From: Artemisia argyi
Lineage: Eukaryota; Streptophyta; Magnoliopsida; Asterales; Asteraceae
Assembly (NCBI GenBank): GCA_030686995.1
Contig: CM060680.1
Coordinates: forward strand, 201,673,322 to 201,737,321
Direction: 5' to 3'
DNA: 64,000 nt
Below, in pieces: positions 37,958 to 49,861 of the stretch. Both the position numbers and the translations under genes were made by a program. The first letter of the stretch is position 1. Every line of letters begins with the position of its first letter. The notes under the pieces are model-generated. The model had not been told where the DNA came from, made no database searches, and saw only the letters and a list, made by a program, of their open reading frames with translations.

Positions 37958-38488
37958 TTAAATATCAACTCAATCTTGTAAACTTAAACAATGAAACTTT
38001 AACAAAACAGACAGTAAAGAATTGACCTTTTTAGCTGTTTTTGTGATCTTCAGCATGTTCAAAGAGAGTTTTGATGATGTGTGTGTTTTTAGTGTGTGAG
38101 AGAGAGAGATAGGGAGGTGCATATGTGGGTGGTGATGATGTAAGTATATGAAAAAGTAGATATATAATGAATTGAATAAGAATGACGAAGCAGCCTTAGT
38201 CTTTTTTAATTTTAACGAAATTTAAAAAGAAATTTGAAGTGAGTGAAGGGTGAGGGGTGTGATGCCAATAAAAAATTAGTGAGTGAAGGAAAAAGTGGGA
38301 GGGTGATGTGGCATAAGGGGATTGGTTGTTTGTGAGTGAAGGGATTTGAGGTGAGGGAAGTGTTGCCAACCCTCTTAGAACTAATGAAAATCTAATCAAG
38401 TTTTATGACGTACTCCTTCGTTTTGTATATCTCACAAATTAACTATCATAATCACATAAAATACGTCCTTTGTTTGAATAAAATTTTA
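37749..38488. other. Flank of the Gypsy element; possible minus-strand gene 5' fragment
   Basis: An (ATT)n run lies at 37887-37958. On the minus strand a leader-like stretch (CTATCTCTCTCTCTCACACAC, about 38090-38113) precedes an ATG at about 38056 that opens MLKITKTAKK and soon closes. It looks like the 5' end of a gene that does not continue. Not identified. Confidence 0.35.
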
Positions 38489-38771
38489 CTCTCTCCGTCC
38501 CAAAAAAAGAGTCCACAAACAAATATTGTTGAAATTAAGATATGTGTAATTAATGCTAGTTTTGATTGATAAAAAGTCATTTTTACCCTCATAATTAATA
38601 TAGAAATGAAAAATGAGTCATTAATGCAAGTTTTAATTGAAAGCGTAAAGTAGAAAAACTAGTCATAATTAGTGTCCATATATAAAAACTGAATACTTAT
38701 TTGGGGACAAACATAAATAGTAAGATGAAGTTTATTTATTTATTTATTTTTATTTTTTTTGACGGAGGGAG
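38489..38771. repeat. Stowaway-like MITE (283 bp)
   Basis: The left end CTCTCTCCGTCCC and the right end GACGGAGGGAG are inverted and flanked by TA on both sides (38487-38488 and 38772-38773). This is the Stowaway (Tc1/mariner) signature. Confidence 0.8.
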
Positions 38772-38812
38772 TATCAGTCATCTAACATGAATTTGTTGCC
38801 AATAAAAAGTTA

Positions 38813-39067
38813 CTTCCTCCGTCCCATAATAATTGTTCACTTTGATTTTTTTGAGTCTTTTTTGTTCAACTTTGACCATTAATATTTTTATTTGTGTTAT
38901 ATAATACTTGATAAAAATTATATCAATGAAAATACATTTAAAACCCAATCTATTCATATACTTTTCATCAAGTATCATACGACACAAATAAAAATATTAA
39001 TAGTCAAAGTTGAGAAAAAAAAGACTCAAAAAAGTCAAAGTGGACAATTATTATGGGACGGGTTTAG
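38813..39067. repeat. Stowaway-like fold-back MITE (255 bp)
   Basis: It starts CTTCCTCCGTCCCATAATAA and ends with the inverted TTATTATGGGACGG, with long inverted arms through TTCACTTTGA and TCAAAGTGGA. TA flanks it at 38811-38812 and 39068-39069. The last bases are altered (GGGTTTAG instead of GGAGGGAG). Confidence 0.75.
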
Positions 39068-39202
39068 TATTTACTTATTTTGTATATTCATTATAAGTTA
39101 AAATTGTTTTAGTATGGTTCATTGTGTATGTTTTGTGGGTTATGAAATAAGACCAAGTGTAGTGCATCTAGATTCTCAGGTGCTACCAAAGAGCAAATAA
39201 AA

Positions 39203-39600
39203 GGGTAAATTGCAAAAATGGTCCTTCACGTTTCACAAATTTGCAAAAATGGGACCGAGACAAAAAGTAGCGCAAAAAAGACACCAACGTTCCACATTTT
39301 TGCAAAATCGCCACTGAGAGGCCTTTTTGGCTAACTTCCGTTAGTTTTCCTCGTTAAGTGCAGTGAAATGACTAATATACCTTCGTCTTCTTCCCCATTT
39401 GAATTTCTTTTTAAATTATATTTAACTTTAATATAAAATCAAGAACAAAAACCCAGAAATGCAAACACAGCCACTACCACCACCACACAACAAACACCAC
39501 CACCCTCTACCGGGGTCAAACTGCAAGAACTATGATCACGATGAGAAGTACGATTCCCAGTATCACCAGAGGTAAACAAGTCTGCATGAAGTAAACAAGT
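39203..39600 (+). repeat. Left terminal inverted repeat of the Mutator-like element
   Basis: It pairs with about 40570-40988. The outer 180 bp are the most similar; further in, CCCAGTATCACCAGA pairs with TCTGGTGATACTGGG. Confidence 0.85.
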
Positions 39601-39933
39601 CTGCACCTAAAATATATTTTGATACAATAAGACGGAAAAAAAAAATCTCTAATTTATTTATAAACACTCACTACTCCATGGTGGCAAATTAATTGCAAAA
39701 ACAATAGGGACCAGTAATGTAAAAGTTGGCAGTATGAGTGAAAACACAAAGATGGGGTCCGTTACAAATGCATCAGATATCAAACAAACTAACCCATCAT
39801 CCAATTTTCCCCCTTTTTAATTCTTCATAATCAACACAAATTTCACTAAATTGAATAATCAATTCTACAAAAGAAACCCTAATTTCATTATTTCCCCCAA
39901 TTTTTACTTAACCCTAATGTTGCTAATCTGATT

Positions 39934-40355
39934 ATGGTTACTGATACTTTCGATGATGGAACTGATATTTTTTCACCGATGGTAATCAATTTCACCTTAT
40001 ATATATTTTTTTAAATTTAGTATAAATAAATGTGTGACCTTTATGATCAGATTGTGTAATTGATGTTGATTTATGGACTTAATTGTTGAATTGATTAGTT
40101 TTTAATGTTATTTATTGTTTGATTTTATAAATTTATGTTAAATTAGTTTGCTTTTTGATCAACTGATGTTAATTTTATGAAGTTATGAATTTTTTTAGTG
40201 AATTTGAGTGTAAATGGAGTGTTTTTATTTGTGTGGAATAGGTACCGAGTGAGAGCGATTCGATAATTGGGGAAAGAAAAGAAATGTCGATGGCGGGTAT
40301 TGACAACGAAGGGAGTAGAAGGAAGAAAAAGAAGAAACAAAATGGGATCTGTTAA
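39934..40355 (+). CDS. Two-exon small ORF, probably a captured gene 5' end
   Basis: An ATG at 39934 opens MVTDTFDDGTDIFSP; exon 1 ends at 39981 with a GTAATC donor. An acceptor GGAATAG leads into exon 2 (40242-40355), which continues in phase VPSESDSIIGERKE and ends in a lysine/arginine-rich run and a TAA. The total is 53 aa. The preceding AAACCCTAATTTC stretch looks like a plant 5' UTR. I do not recognise the source gene. The parent protein was probably longer, with the stop created where the captured part ends. Confidence 0.4.
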
Positions 40356-40569
40356 ATTCACAAGTTATAACGTTTGTTGTAAATTCTTAAAGGTATATTA
40401 GTCATTTCACTGGTGGATAGGAATTAATTGCAAAAACAATAGGGACCAGTAATGTGCAGACTTGTTTACTTCATGGTGGCAAATTAATTGCTAACTTCCA
40501 TTTCGTATGATGCTTATTAGTTTCCACTCTCTTGTGCAGACTTGTTTACTTCTGGTGATACTGGGAATC

Positions 40570-40988
40570 TTATTAGTTTCCACTCTCTTGTGCAGACTTG
40601 TTTACTTCTGGTGATACTGGGAATCGTACTTCTCAACGTGATCATAGTTCTTGCAGTTTGACCCTGGTAGAGGGGTGGTGGTGTTGGTTGTGTGGTGGTA
40701 GAAGGTGGTGGTGGTGGTGGCTGTGTTTGCATTTCTGGGTTTTTGTTCTTGATTTTATATTAAAGTTAAATATAAATTAAAAAGAAATTCAAATGGAGAA
40801 AAAAACGAGGGTATATTAGTCATTTCACTGCACTTAACGAGGAAAACTAACGGAAGTTAGCCAAAAAGGCCTCTCGGTGGCGATTTTGCAAAAATGTGGA
40901 ACGTTGGTGTCTTTTTTGCGCTACTTTTTGTCTCAGTCCCATTTTTGCTATTTCGTGGAACGTCAAGGACCATTTTTGCAATTTACCC
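40570..40988 (-). repeat. Right terminal inverted repeat of the Mutator-like element
   Basis: Inverse of 39203-39600. It differs by small indels and a duplicated inner segment. Confidence 0.85.
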
Positions 40989-40997
40989 CAAATAAAA

Positions 40998-43900
40998 ATA
41001 TGATCATTTAAAAATGAAACACGAGCCTAGCTAAATACACCTGAACCCATAACGTATTGATACATAGTGATATATATTATAAAAAAAATATATATGATCG
41101 TACTCGAGTAAGTTCACTGTATAATTTCAAAAGAGAAAATGAATCGTAATATTAACAGTATGCATAACTCACGACAAGTTAACCAAGACCAAATATGATA
41201 GGGTGCACAATTTTTTTTTTAAACCGTGATATAATAGAGTTAAATCCATGTATCGGGTGCATTTAAGATGCATTTAGGAAAAATCGATTTTTTTTCTTTT
41301 TTCAAAAATTAACACTATATCAAAAAAAAAATAACCTCCTGGTTCCGTCCCTGGTTGACCACTAAAAGGTGGCTTAGTGGCAAAAACTTTGGGTGAGACG
41401 TCTTAGGTGTAAACAATCCTGAAATGGTCGCATTAATCTTCAGAAAAAGAAGGCTTTAACCTATTTGAGTTTGCGTAATGGTGGTCCAAACCTTGTAAAT
41501 TAGTCGATAAAAAAATTAGAAATCATGATTAGAAAATAAACTAAAAGAAAAAAGGGATAGTTTAAACTTTAAAATTATACCATTTTTAGATAGTTTGTAC
41601 GGAGTAGTTTGTAATGAGTACGTTTAAACTCCTATACTGACTAAAACATGGATGGATTACACGTTCGCTGCTATACTCTTTATTTGGTTCAGTTCCTGAA
41701 TCTGGTATGAGTTCCCTTTATGTTTTCAAGACGTCAAAGGTCCATTAAGAGCTATGACATCTAATGAAGTTTAGGAAATTTAGTGTAAGACCTAGCTTTT
41801 CAATAATACAAGATTGGCGACGATCGCCGCGTTGCCGGCGTGCCTATTTATTTTGGAAAATGTGTTTTTAGGGTTTGTTTTTTGCTGTATACTGTTTAAG
41901 CTGTTGTTTTAGGGTTTGTTTTTTGTATCGTTCTTAAGGAAGCTGCCTTTGTTCGTTTGAACAGTTATAGCTTCTGGACTATATCATTTATTCCATGAAA
42001 AACCATGTTAAAGAGGCATACCTTTCCACCATTCTTATGTGCAGACGGATCTGGATTCCCATTTGCGTCTAACCCACGGACCAAATGTGTACAGTAACTG
42101 CAACCACAATACATTGAAAAAAGTTAATATAGTCTAAATCATTACGTATATGTTCTGTACATATCGTTTGTTTTCAAAAAAAAATTGTTAGTACAAATAG
42201 CCAGTTGACTCACACATGCTTGGACCATGTAAGCAAATAGCTGTTCCGGAAACAGCTGGAAAATGGTAACCTGATGCAGCTTGGGTATCAGCGCTAAACT
42301 GACCTATTTAACCACTACTTCAAGATCAAAACACACCCGTTTCGGACCCCAATTCCACACCCATTTCACTCCCTAAACTGGCCCATTGTAGCCCTGACTT
42401 CAACCCCCAAACACATCCATTTCTGTCGTGTTTCATCACTCCAAACCCACCAATTTCAGTCCCCAACCGCACCCACTTCAGCTTCTATTTCAACACCCGA
42501 ACGCACCCATTTTGGACTCCATTGTAGGCCTGAATCCCGTACACATTTCAGTCCACAAAATGATCCATTGCAACTGTCGGTTTAGGTGAATTTAATGCAA
42601 AATCCAAATTGACAAACATGCGTAACAACTATGTTGAAAGTGAACGCTGATGTGGTATAAACCACTGCAATTTGATAAGAAGGTTACATCTATATAACAG
42701 AAGGAAAAAAAAAAAGTAAAACTAAAAAGGTCGAAATTGCTTACCAATCACCACCAAGAGGCTGAAAGTTGGCGTTGTCTTTATTCCCTCGGATCCGATC
42801 TGCTGGGCTTGGGCCACACTTATGCTACTAATCATGTTTTTACGCTTTGTAGAACCTCATAGCCTAACCTTTTTGAGTTACAAAAGAGCAAATAATCAAC
42901 AATTTAAATTGGCATGTGCAGAATTCCTTTTAAAAATAAATATTCCAAAACTTGTGTTTTAGCATTGAACTTACTCGGTTTCGAACAGCTAATCTTAAAT
43001 TAATAGTCTTCGTCTTCAGCTTGAGTCGCTTCCATTCTAACTCTCTTCGCCTCTTGAATCGCTCGTATTAGCAACTTTATATCACCTTATTCCTAACACC
43101 TAAAACATAAAAAAGCCAATCTTTAATTAGACGTAAACACATTATTTTGTTTTCAATATAAAAGCGTAAGCAGAACCCAATCTCAAACGCCCGCTAAAAC
43201 TGTTCATCTCCATATTCCTTTTTTATACAAACCTACTGACAAACCGAAGCTTGATGCTTGAGATTTTGCCAAAAAAGCTTACAACAGAGGATATATAAGG
43301 CATGGCTACAGGTCTAGTAACCTGCCTCACCAAAATCCCTACAACCTCAGGTTTAATCAAACCCATACATGGCATACTAAAAGTGAGACAACCGAAGGTT
43401 CATCATGAGATTTTGCCAAAAAAAAAATTTACAACAGAGGACACATAAGTAATTTTATAACAATTTTTAACAGGAAATAGTAACTTGTTAAAAAAATCAC
43501 CATCAACAACAACAACAATATGAAAACAGCTAAAGCGGGTTTTCTCTCAACTTATGATCAAAAGTGAGCATTTCCAAATACCTGGGCGATTTTGCATAAA
43601 TAAAGTAGAATATTTAGGCGCTGTAAGACATCAAGTATGTAGAATATACATGTGTAACTGATCTATAGGTATATGGAGGGCAAAAACGACTGTATATTCC
43701 ATCTTAAATTCATCTAACTGCATACATGCATTTGGATCCGATGTTGCTGCAGGTGCGCGACCCCTTTTTTTCAGCAGTAGCTATCTCAGCATCCAACTTT
43801 TCCAGCTACCAAACTATAGCAAGTCAACTCTTTTCCATCACTTGTTCAGTCAAACGTTGTGTCACATGCTTTTGTCGCCTAGAACCTGTGTTCACATTAT

Positions 43901-44620
43901 GGTTAGGAGTATCGGGCTGTCCAAACGGGCTGTCACAACAATACCAAGGCTATAATAAATAATAAATGCGTGCATAAACATGCTAATTTCAGTTTAAACT
44001 CAAACTGTTTTAATGATTGGTTTATTTTTTTTATGCAGATTTTTTAAAGGAGAATTTAGGTTTGAAGATGAATTCAAAAAAACAAAGCAATCGTAAAGAA
44101 GTTTTATTTTAATTCTGGCTCAGATTTTCGAGTGCGGAACTGGCCAAAAGGGTAAGCGAGCCCGCCACGGCGGCAATCTGATCGTGATGCCCTGCCAAGA
44201 TACGGGTCGTTTTCAGCCATCATGTTCAAGTACGTTATAATAGTTGGAAAATATTAAACGCACCAAAGAAATACTATCTTCATCACCATAATAAATTAAA
44301 AATGAATTCATAAATATGAAAATAAGCTGTTTTATAGGGCCATCAGTTTGAAAATAAGAGACACTTAACTGTTAAAGAAAGGATGCTGAAGCGGCTCCAT
44401 TGCTGCTCGACTCTTGCACCTATTCCATGAGAGAAGCACATTATTGTGTAAGTCATGATCAACTGAACTTAACTAATACATTAAAACATAAAAGACCAAT
44501 ATACCACTTACCTATTCAACTAATTCTTCCATTGTTTTCTGAGTGGTGGCTTTTCCAAAAAAAAAAACCGTCAATAATCCATCTTGTTTTACATCTTCGA
44601 GGTGGTATTTAAATATTCGT
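40998..44620. other. Long gene-poor stretch with a few exon-like pieces
   Basis: Mostly AT-rich. Minus-strand open pieces with plausible splice borders are seen at about 42031-42110 (THLVRGLDANGNPDPSAHKN before a GTATGC donor) and about 44120-44225 (AENDPYLGRASRSDCRRGGL, ending in a stop). Neither could be assigned. 42340-42560 is a C-rich imperfect repeat of CCCATTTCA-type units. Direct copies of GAGATTTTGCCAAAAAA lie at 43261 and 43409. Confidence 0.4.
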
Positions 44621-44625
44621 CATGT

Positions 44626-45017
44626 TTGCAGTGCGATTGTAGAAAGCGTAAGTGTTTGATAGGATTTGCTAGCAACAAAGCACCTAAAATCTTTTTGAAT
44701 CTTGACTGCTGTTGCTTCTCTTCTCAACTGCTCAAATTTCTTGTAAGTTGATAAACATGTACAAAGGAACAAAAAAAAAATCAGACTCTAATAAGACTTT
44801 GGGAAATCGAAATATAACAAACTACACAGAATTGTAGAGGAACCTCGCCAGCAAGCAACTGGATAGCAGCTTTGCGTACTGAAACATACTGATTGCGTGC
44901 AATGTAAGTACACATTTGCCTTTGAACAATTCTAGTTGCATTGGCAAGAACTTCTAACCTCATTGCATCAAGTTTTGCCATTTGACCAGCTCGTAGAAGT
45001 AAATTGGTCTTACCAAT
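44626..45017 (-). pseudogene. Myosin XI fragment (end of motor domain and IQ repeats)
   Basis: The minus-strand exon 44844-45017 (58 codons, after a TTTTTGCAG acceptor) reads IGKTNLLLRAGQMAKLDAMR, then VQRQMCTYIARNQYVSVRKA. This is the junction of the plant class XI myosin motor domain with its first IQ motifs. A second piece (44626-44743) reads FEQLRREATAVKIQKDFRCF, another IQ repeat. The expected sequence joining them is replaced, the donor after the first piece is weak, and no motor or tail sequence flanks them. It is a decayed fragment of a gene for an actin-based organelle motor, not a functional gene. Confidence 0.75.
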
Positions 45018-46472
45018 CTGCAAAAATATTAATAATGTCAAAGCTTGGTATCTAGAAGCTATACCTCACCAATACTATGTTGTATCATCTAGAATAATGG
45101 GATTTATTAAGATATTGCCACCGTGTAGCAACAAAGATCTATAGTTGAGTATGAAAGTGCTAATCTGATTAGCATAATGGGATTTATAAAGATAATACCA
45201 TTTGTTGGGGCTGTTTTACATAGTTACACTACGCCTTAGTAGCCCGCCTCTTTTTGGCAACATCAAATTGGCAATATCTTGTTACTGGAGGCATGTCACA
45301 TGTTCCTAATGAACCTATATCCACAATGTTGCAAATGGATTAGCAAATGGTCTCTTGACTGTTGGGTGTTACACAATGGGTCAGTGAAGAGGGACAATAA
45401 CGAATGGTAACATACACAATGACTGACTGTCGCACTAACCTTAGGGCACAACCATTGTCGCTCGTTCCTCAACAGCGTCTGCGTGCATACGCCGAGTCAC
45501 TATGGGGTCTGCATTATTTGGTCTTGAGCTTTCGGAATGAGACTCAGACGTGCCTGTGCCTGTGCCAACAGTAAGCCAACAAATTTAATAAGTATTCATT
45601 TCACATAGGCCATACATTTTTGAAGGTAAGCTACACTGACATTCACAAATAATTGGTTTTTAAAGTTTCACCTTAAAGTTTGGAGATGTACATTATATTA
45701 AAAAGCAATTGATTATCTGTGAATATCAGTGTAGCCTTATTAGTTGCTACCGAGTCACATGGCTGGTGACTATATAAATTCATAACATTGGGACTCTTAA
45801 ATCGACTTGCTACCGGACTCTAAACATCTCACATTATGACTAATGTTCCTCACCCGCGCAACGCCTCTTCACGGGATCTTTTTCATTCTCCATCTTGCAA
45901 ACAAAACTTAAAAAATTACACCCTAAATAAATAAATTATAAATATATTTTTCATTTAAGCATTTCATCAAACACTTGGTGTGCAACCAATTTCCTTCAAA
46001 AACGGTCTTTCATTGGTTGTTTTAATCATAGGCTCCAGGCCAAAAGTATTTAGGAAAAACTACGTTTTGCTACTGACCTGAAACAGTCCTAAATCTACTT
46101 AGAAATCCCATCAAAACTCATCCTAATCATCATCTATTCGCTTGAAATGCCATAACACATCTCAATAACATATCTCAATCATCAAAAATTACAGAAGGTA
46201 ATGAATCCTAAAATTAAAACTTGATAACAGTTGAATATACTTACAATTAATCTACCTAATCAAAGAAAAGTTAAAAAAAAAATAAATAAATAAAACTTGC
46301 ATCTACCTTTTAATTGTTTCTGGTACATGTACAACAAACACACATCTTGAATCTTCCTCATATGGTACGGATGACACCAATCGAGTAAGATACCAAAAAA
46401 TTTACCTTGTCACATGATCCAACCAAAAATCATATCAATGATCAAACAAAAAAAGAGTTGTAAAAATCCAAG

Positions 46473-46521
<49 letters not shown>

Positions 46522-46693
46522 ACTAACCCATAAACATTTGCTGCATATTAACCAGAACAACAACAATACATTCATCCGAAGTCATCATCTCGTCTTCTTC
46601 TTCGTCAATCAACTCTTCTTAATCTTGAGTAAACCATAATCCGTATGCATTTATGTGTGTTGAGATGGTTCCAGAATCTAATAGATATGGATA
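45018..46693. other. Non-coding stretch with one MITE and a poly-A tract
   Basis: No ORF of interest. A 106-bp inverted-repeat element lies at 45630-45735. A poly-A run of about 43 bases lies at 46478-46520. The remainder is AT-rich. Confidence 0.5.
45630..45735. repeat. 106-bp fold-back MITE
   Basis: The left arm GCTACACTGACATTCACAAA and the right arm, inverse GCTACACTGATATTCACAGA, pair over about 25 bp. The class is unassigned and no clear target duplication is visible. Confidence 0.6.
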
Positions 46694-47325
46694 TAGGGCC
46701 GGCAATTTTGACACGAAACCTGTTAACACGACACGACACGACCTGTTCTTAACAGGTTTCGTGTCAACCCTTAACAGGTTTCGTGTCTTAACAGGTCTGA
46801 CCTGTTAAGACCTGTTAATATTCGTGTCTTAACAGGTCAGACCTGTTAAGACCTGTTACGACCTGTTACTATTATAATATATATATATATATAAATATAA
46901 TAATATATATTATCCTTAAAGTTAAAAACCCTATCTCTTCACAGATCTAATTAATCATATGTGCGCCTCCTTCTTCCAAAATCCAAACGGACCTATTTTC
47001 TATTCCCTCTCATCTCTCTAAATCGTAAATCACTAAACCCTATCTCTCAATCACAGATTCACAGATCTATTATCCAATCTCACTAATGAAGTAAGCAGCA
47101 GCAGCTTCAACAACACATCAGGCAGCAGCAGCTTCGCTATTTCGTAAGTAAGCAGTAAGCACCCAATCTCTCTTTTCATCTCTATTTCATGGATAATATA
47201 ATCTGCTACAAAAGAAAACTATAGCAGATTTTTGTGTTATTTGTTGTCGACCCATATTGTTGTCGACCCATATATGCTTAAGATTAGTGCACTGTGGTCT
47301 GTGGTGAGTGGTGAGTGGTGACTGG

Positions 47326-47583
47326 TATATAATCTGCTACAAAAGAAAACTATAGCAGATTTTTGTTGTCGACCCATATATGCTTAAGCCTATAGCAGAT
47401 TTTTACATGTTAGACTAATAATTAGATTAGTGCACTGTGGTGAGTGGTGACTGGTATATAATCTGCTACAAAAGAAAACTATAGCAGATTTTTGTTGTCG
47501 ACCCATATATGCTTAAGCCTATAGCAGATTTTTACATGTTAGACTAATAATTAGATTAGTGCACTGTGGTGAGTGGTGACTGG
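47326..47583. repeat. 129-bp tandem repeat in the hAT transposase leader
   Basis: Two full units start at 47326 and 47455, with a partial earlier copy from about 47197. Each contains TATAATCTGCTACAAAAGAA, TTGTTGTCGACCCATATATG and TGCACTGTGGTGAGTGGTGA. It lies in the 5' region of the transposase gene. Confidence 0.85.
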
Positions 47584-47739
47584 TATATAATCTTCTTGTG
47601 TTACAGATTAGTGGTGAATTGGTTTGGTTTTTTTGAGTGTCGAGCTCACTGGTCACTGCTCATATATGCTTATTTACTCGTTAGTTTTGAGCTTATGGTT
47701 CCGAGTCATTGTCTTATTGTGTATTGTTGTTGCTTGTAG

Positions 47740-49349
47740 ATGGATTCTGAATGTATTGAAATTGACCCACAAAATAATGAGTCGACACAACCTGATGAGG
47801 TCGAGTCCATGGAAAAGGAAGTAGGAGCCAAGAGAAAACGTAAGGAACGATCTATTTGTTGGAATTTCTTTGACAAAGATGAGAAAGGCAAAGTAAAAGG
47901 CAGCAAAAAAGTGCCATGTAAGTGCAAAAAGTGTAATACTATTTTCATGTATGATAGTATTCAAGGGACGGGTAATCTTAAGCGACACATGGAGAAATGT
48001 TTTGGTAAAAATTTTCTTGATGTTGGTCAAATGCTATTTAATAGTGACATGGCATTACGGTCATCTAGATTTGATCAAAATACCTTTCGCGATTTGCTTG
48101 TAGCTGCTACTGTTAGGCATGAATTGCCTTTGTCATTTGTTGATTATAAGGGTATTAGGGATGTATTTACATACTTGCAACCTGAAGCAAATGTCATTAC
48201 TAGGAATACTTTAAAATCTGATGTGTTTAAATTGTATAAGAAAGAAAAGGAAAACATTAAAAGCTTGCTTATGGAATCACCGGGAAAGTTATGTTTAACT
48301 TCGGATTTGTGGTCTTCTATTACTACCGATGGTTATTTGGCTATTACAGTGCATTTTATTGACAAAGAATGGGTTTTGCAAAAGAGAGTCTTATCTTTTT
48401 CTTTCATGCCACCACCTCATTCTGGTGTTGCTTTAAATGCAAAAGTGTTTTCGATTCTAGAAGAATGGGGCATAGAAAAAAAGGTATTTTGTATAACTTT
48501 GGATAATGCATCTTCTAATGACCGTTTTGTTGAGCTTTTACGTGAGCAACTAGATACAAAATCGCCACTTGTTTCTAGGGGTAGTTTTTTTCATATGAGA
48601 TGTTGTGCACATATTTTAAACTTGATTGTGCAAGATGGGCTTCAAAAAATTGATCAAGCGGTTTGCAAGGTTAGAGAGAGTGTCAAATATGTTAAAGGAT
48701 CACATTCACAAGTAAGGAAGCAAAAGTTTTTAGATTGTGTTAAGTTACTTTCTTTAAGTTCAAGAAAGGGGTTAAGGCAAGATTGTCCTACTAGGTGGAA
48801 TTCTACTTTCCTAATGCTTGATAGTGCCATTTATTACCGAAAGGCATTTGCCCATTTAGCCATAAGTGATACTAATTTTGTATTATTACTTTATAGGATT
48901 TTGATGAGTTTCAAAGCAATGAATCTACAAGCAACAAAAAGTCAGAATTGCAATTGTATTTGGAGGAGCCAAGAATGGAAAGGAAATTGGAACTAGATGT
49001 GTTGTCTTTCTGGAAATCTAATGAGTTTAGATATCCCGTACTTGCTAGGATGGCTCGAGACTTTTTGACAATTCCAATATCTACTGTTGCATCGGAGTCT
49101 ACATTTAGTGCTAGCGGAAGAGTATTAGATCAACATCGAAGTTCACTTAGTAAAGAAACTCTTGAGGCCCTTATTTGCACAAAAGATTGGTTGTTTGCAG
49201 GTTCAAATGACGTTCCTCTTGAAGAGCTCGCTGAAGATATAATGTCGATGTCGCTTGATGGTGGTCCTGAATCAGGTGCTTCAAACTCAGTCAACAATCC
49301 CGACTCACTTAATCAGGTACTTACTTTTCTATGTATCTGTTTATTTTAA
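47740..49349 (+). pseudogene. hAT transposase (BED zinc finger, dimerisation domain), internally deleted
   Basis: The start MDSECIEIDP is followed by a nuclear-signal-like KRKRKE and a BED zinc finger (PCKCKKCN...NLKRHMEKC, about residues 60-95). The RNase H-like core is present with LTSDLWSS and CITLDNASSND, the regions of the first two catalytic aspartates, plus CCAHILNLIVQDGL and CPTRWNST. After SDTNF (about 48880) roughly 200 residues usual in the family (the insertion domain) are missing. The frame changes at about 48897, and the downstream ORF (48948-49349, open further upstream in its own frame) supplies the C-terminal hAT domain: YPVLARMARDFLTIPIST and ASESTFSASGRVLDQHRSSL, which includes the position of the third catalytic residue. 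The junction resembles the 3' end of an intron, so the deletion probably ran from coding sequence into an intron. Confidence 0.85.
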
Positions 49350-49861
49350 GCATAAAAGCATGATGACTTTTTAGACTTTCTGGAAATACAGTAAGTTAAA
49401 TACAACCAGAATTGAGCCTGGAAATACAACTGCTATACAGTAGGTTTTTGGAAATACAGTAGGTTTCTGGAAATACAGCTGCTATACAGTAGGTTTCTGG
49501 AAATACAGTAGGTTTAATTGTTAGGTTTCTGGAAATACAGCTGCTATTGTTGTTGCTTGTAAATGGATTCAGGTTCTTAACAGGTTCACAGGTTCAGGTT
49601 CTTAACAGGTTCAGGTTCTTAACAGGTCATATGCATGTTAACAGGTTATTGTATCATGGGATTTGGTCATATGCATGTTAACAGGTCCTTAACAGGTCTT
49701 AACAGGTTAACCTGTTAATTTTCGTGTCGTGTTCGTGTTTGAAAAAAATGACACGATAAGCTAACAGGTCGTGTTCGTGTTTGACCTTAACAGGTTCGTG
49801 TCTTAACAGGTTCGTGTCTTAACAGGTTCGTGTAACCTGTTATGCCAGCTCTATATGGATA

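Larger units (their letters stand above)
39203..40988. mobile_element. Mutator-like element with long inverted repeats, probable Pack-MULE
   Basis: The ends are GGGTAAATTGCAAAAATGG and its inverted partner. A perfect 9-bp target duplication CAAATAAAA flanks it at 39194-39202 and 40989-40997. The terminal inverted repeats run roughly 39203-39600 and 40570-40988 (about 400 bp) and include a TGGTGGT/ACCACCA-rich segment. There is no transposase. The interior (39600-40570) has a leader-like stretch ending in a small two-exon ORF and parts that repeat one another (GCAAAAACAATAGGGACCAG at about 39691 and 40431). A 57-bp direct duplication lies at 40512-40625. The target duplication and long inverted repeats define the class; the gene-like interior suggests captured host DNA. 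Confidence 0.9.
46694..49853 (+). mobile_element. Complete hAT transposon (3160 bp) with perfect 8-bp target duplication
   Basis: The left end TAGGGCCGGCA and the right end, inverse TAGAGCTGGCA, are flanked by identical TATGGATA at 46686-46693 and 49854-49861. Dense subterminal repeats of TTAACAGGT/ACCTGTTAA and ACACGACACG fill the outer 150-280 bp of both ends, as in other plant hAT elements. The interior holds a BED-finger transposase gene with an internal deletion. The element moved as a unit, as the target duplication shows, but probably cannot make a full transposase now. Confidence 0.95.

Noticed and set aside
40517..40780. Proline/threonine-rich and tryptophan-rich ORFs
   Set aside because: They arise from the TGGTGG-rich inverted repeat of the Mutator-like element.
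44050..44240. Possible organellar-type or ribosomal gene exon (AENDPYLGRASRSDC...)
   Set aside because: Open for only about 40 codons and I could not match it to a family. Listed only as an exon-like piece.
47706..48030. Minus-strand ORFs opposite the hAT transposase
   Set aside because: Shadows of the real plus-strand coding sequence.
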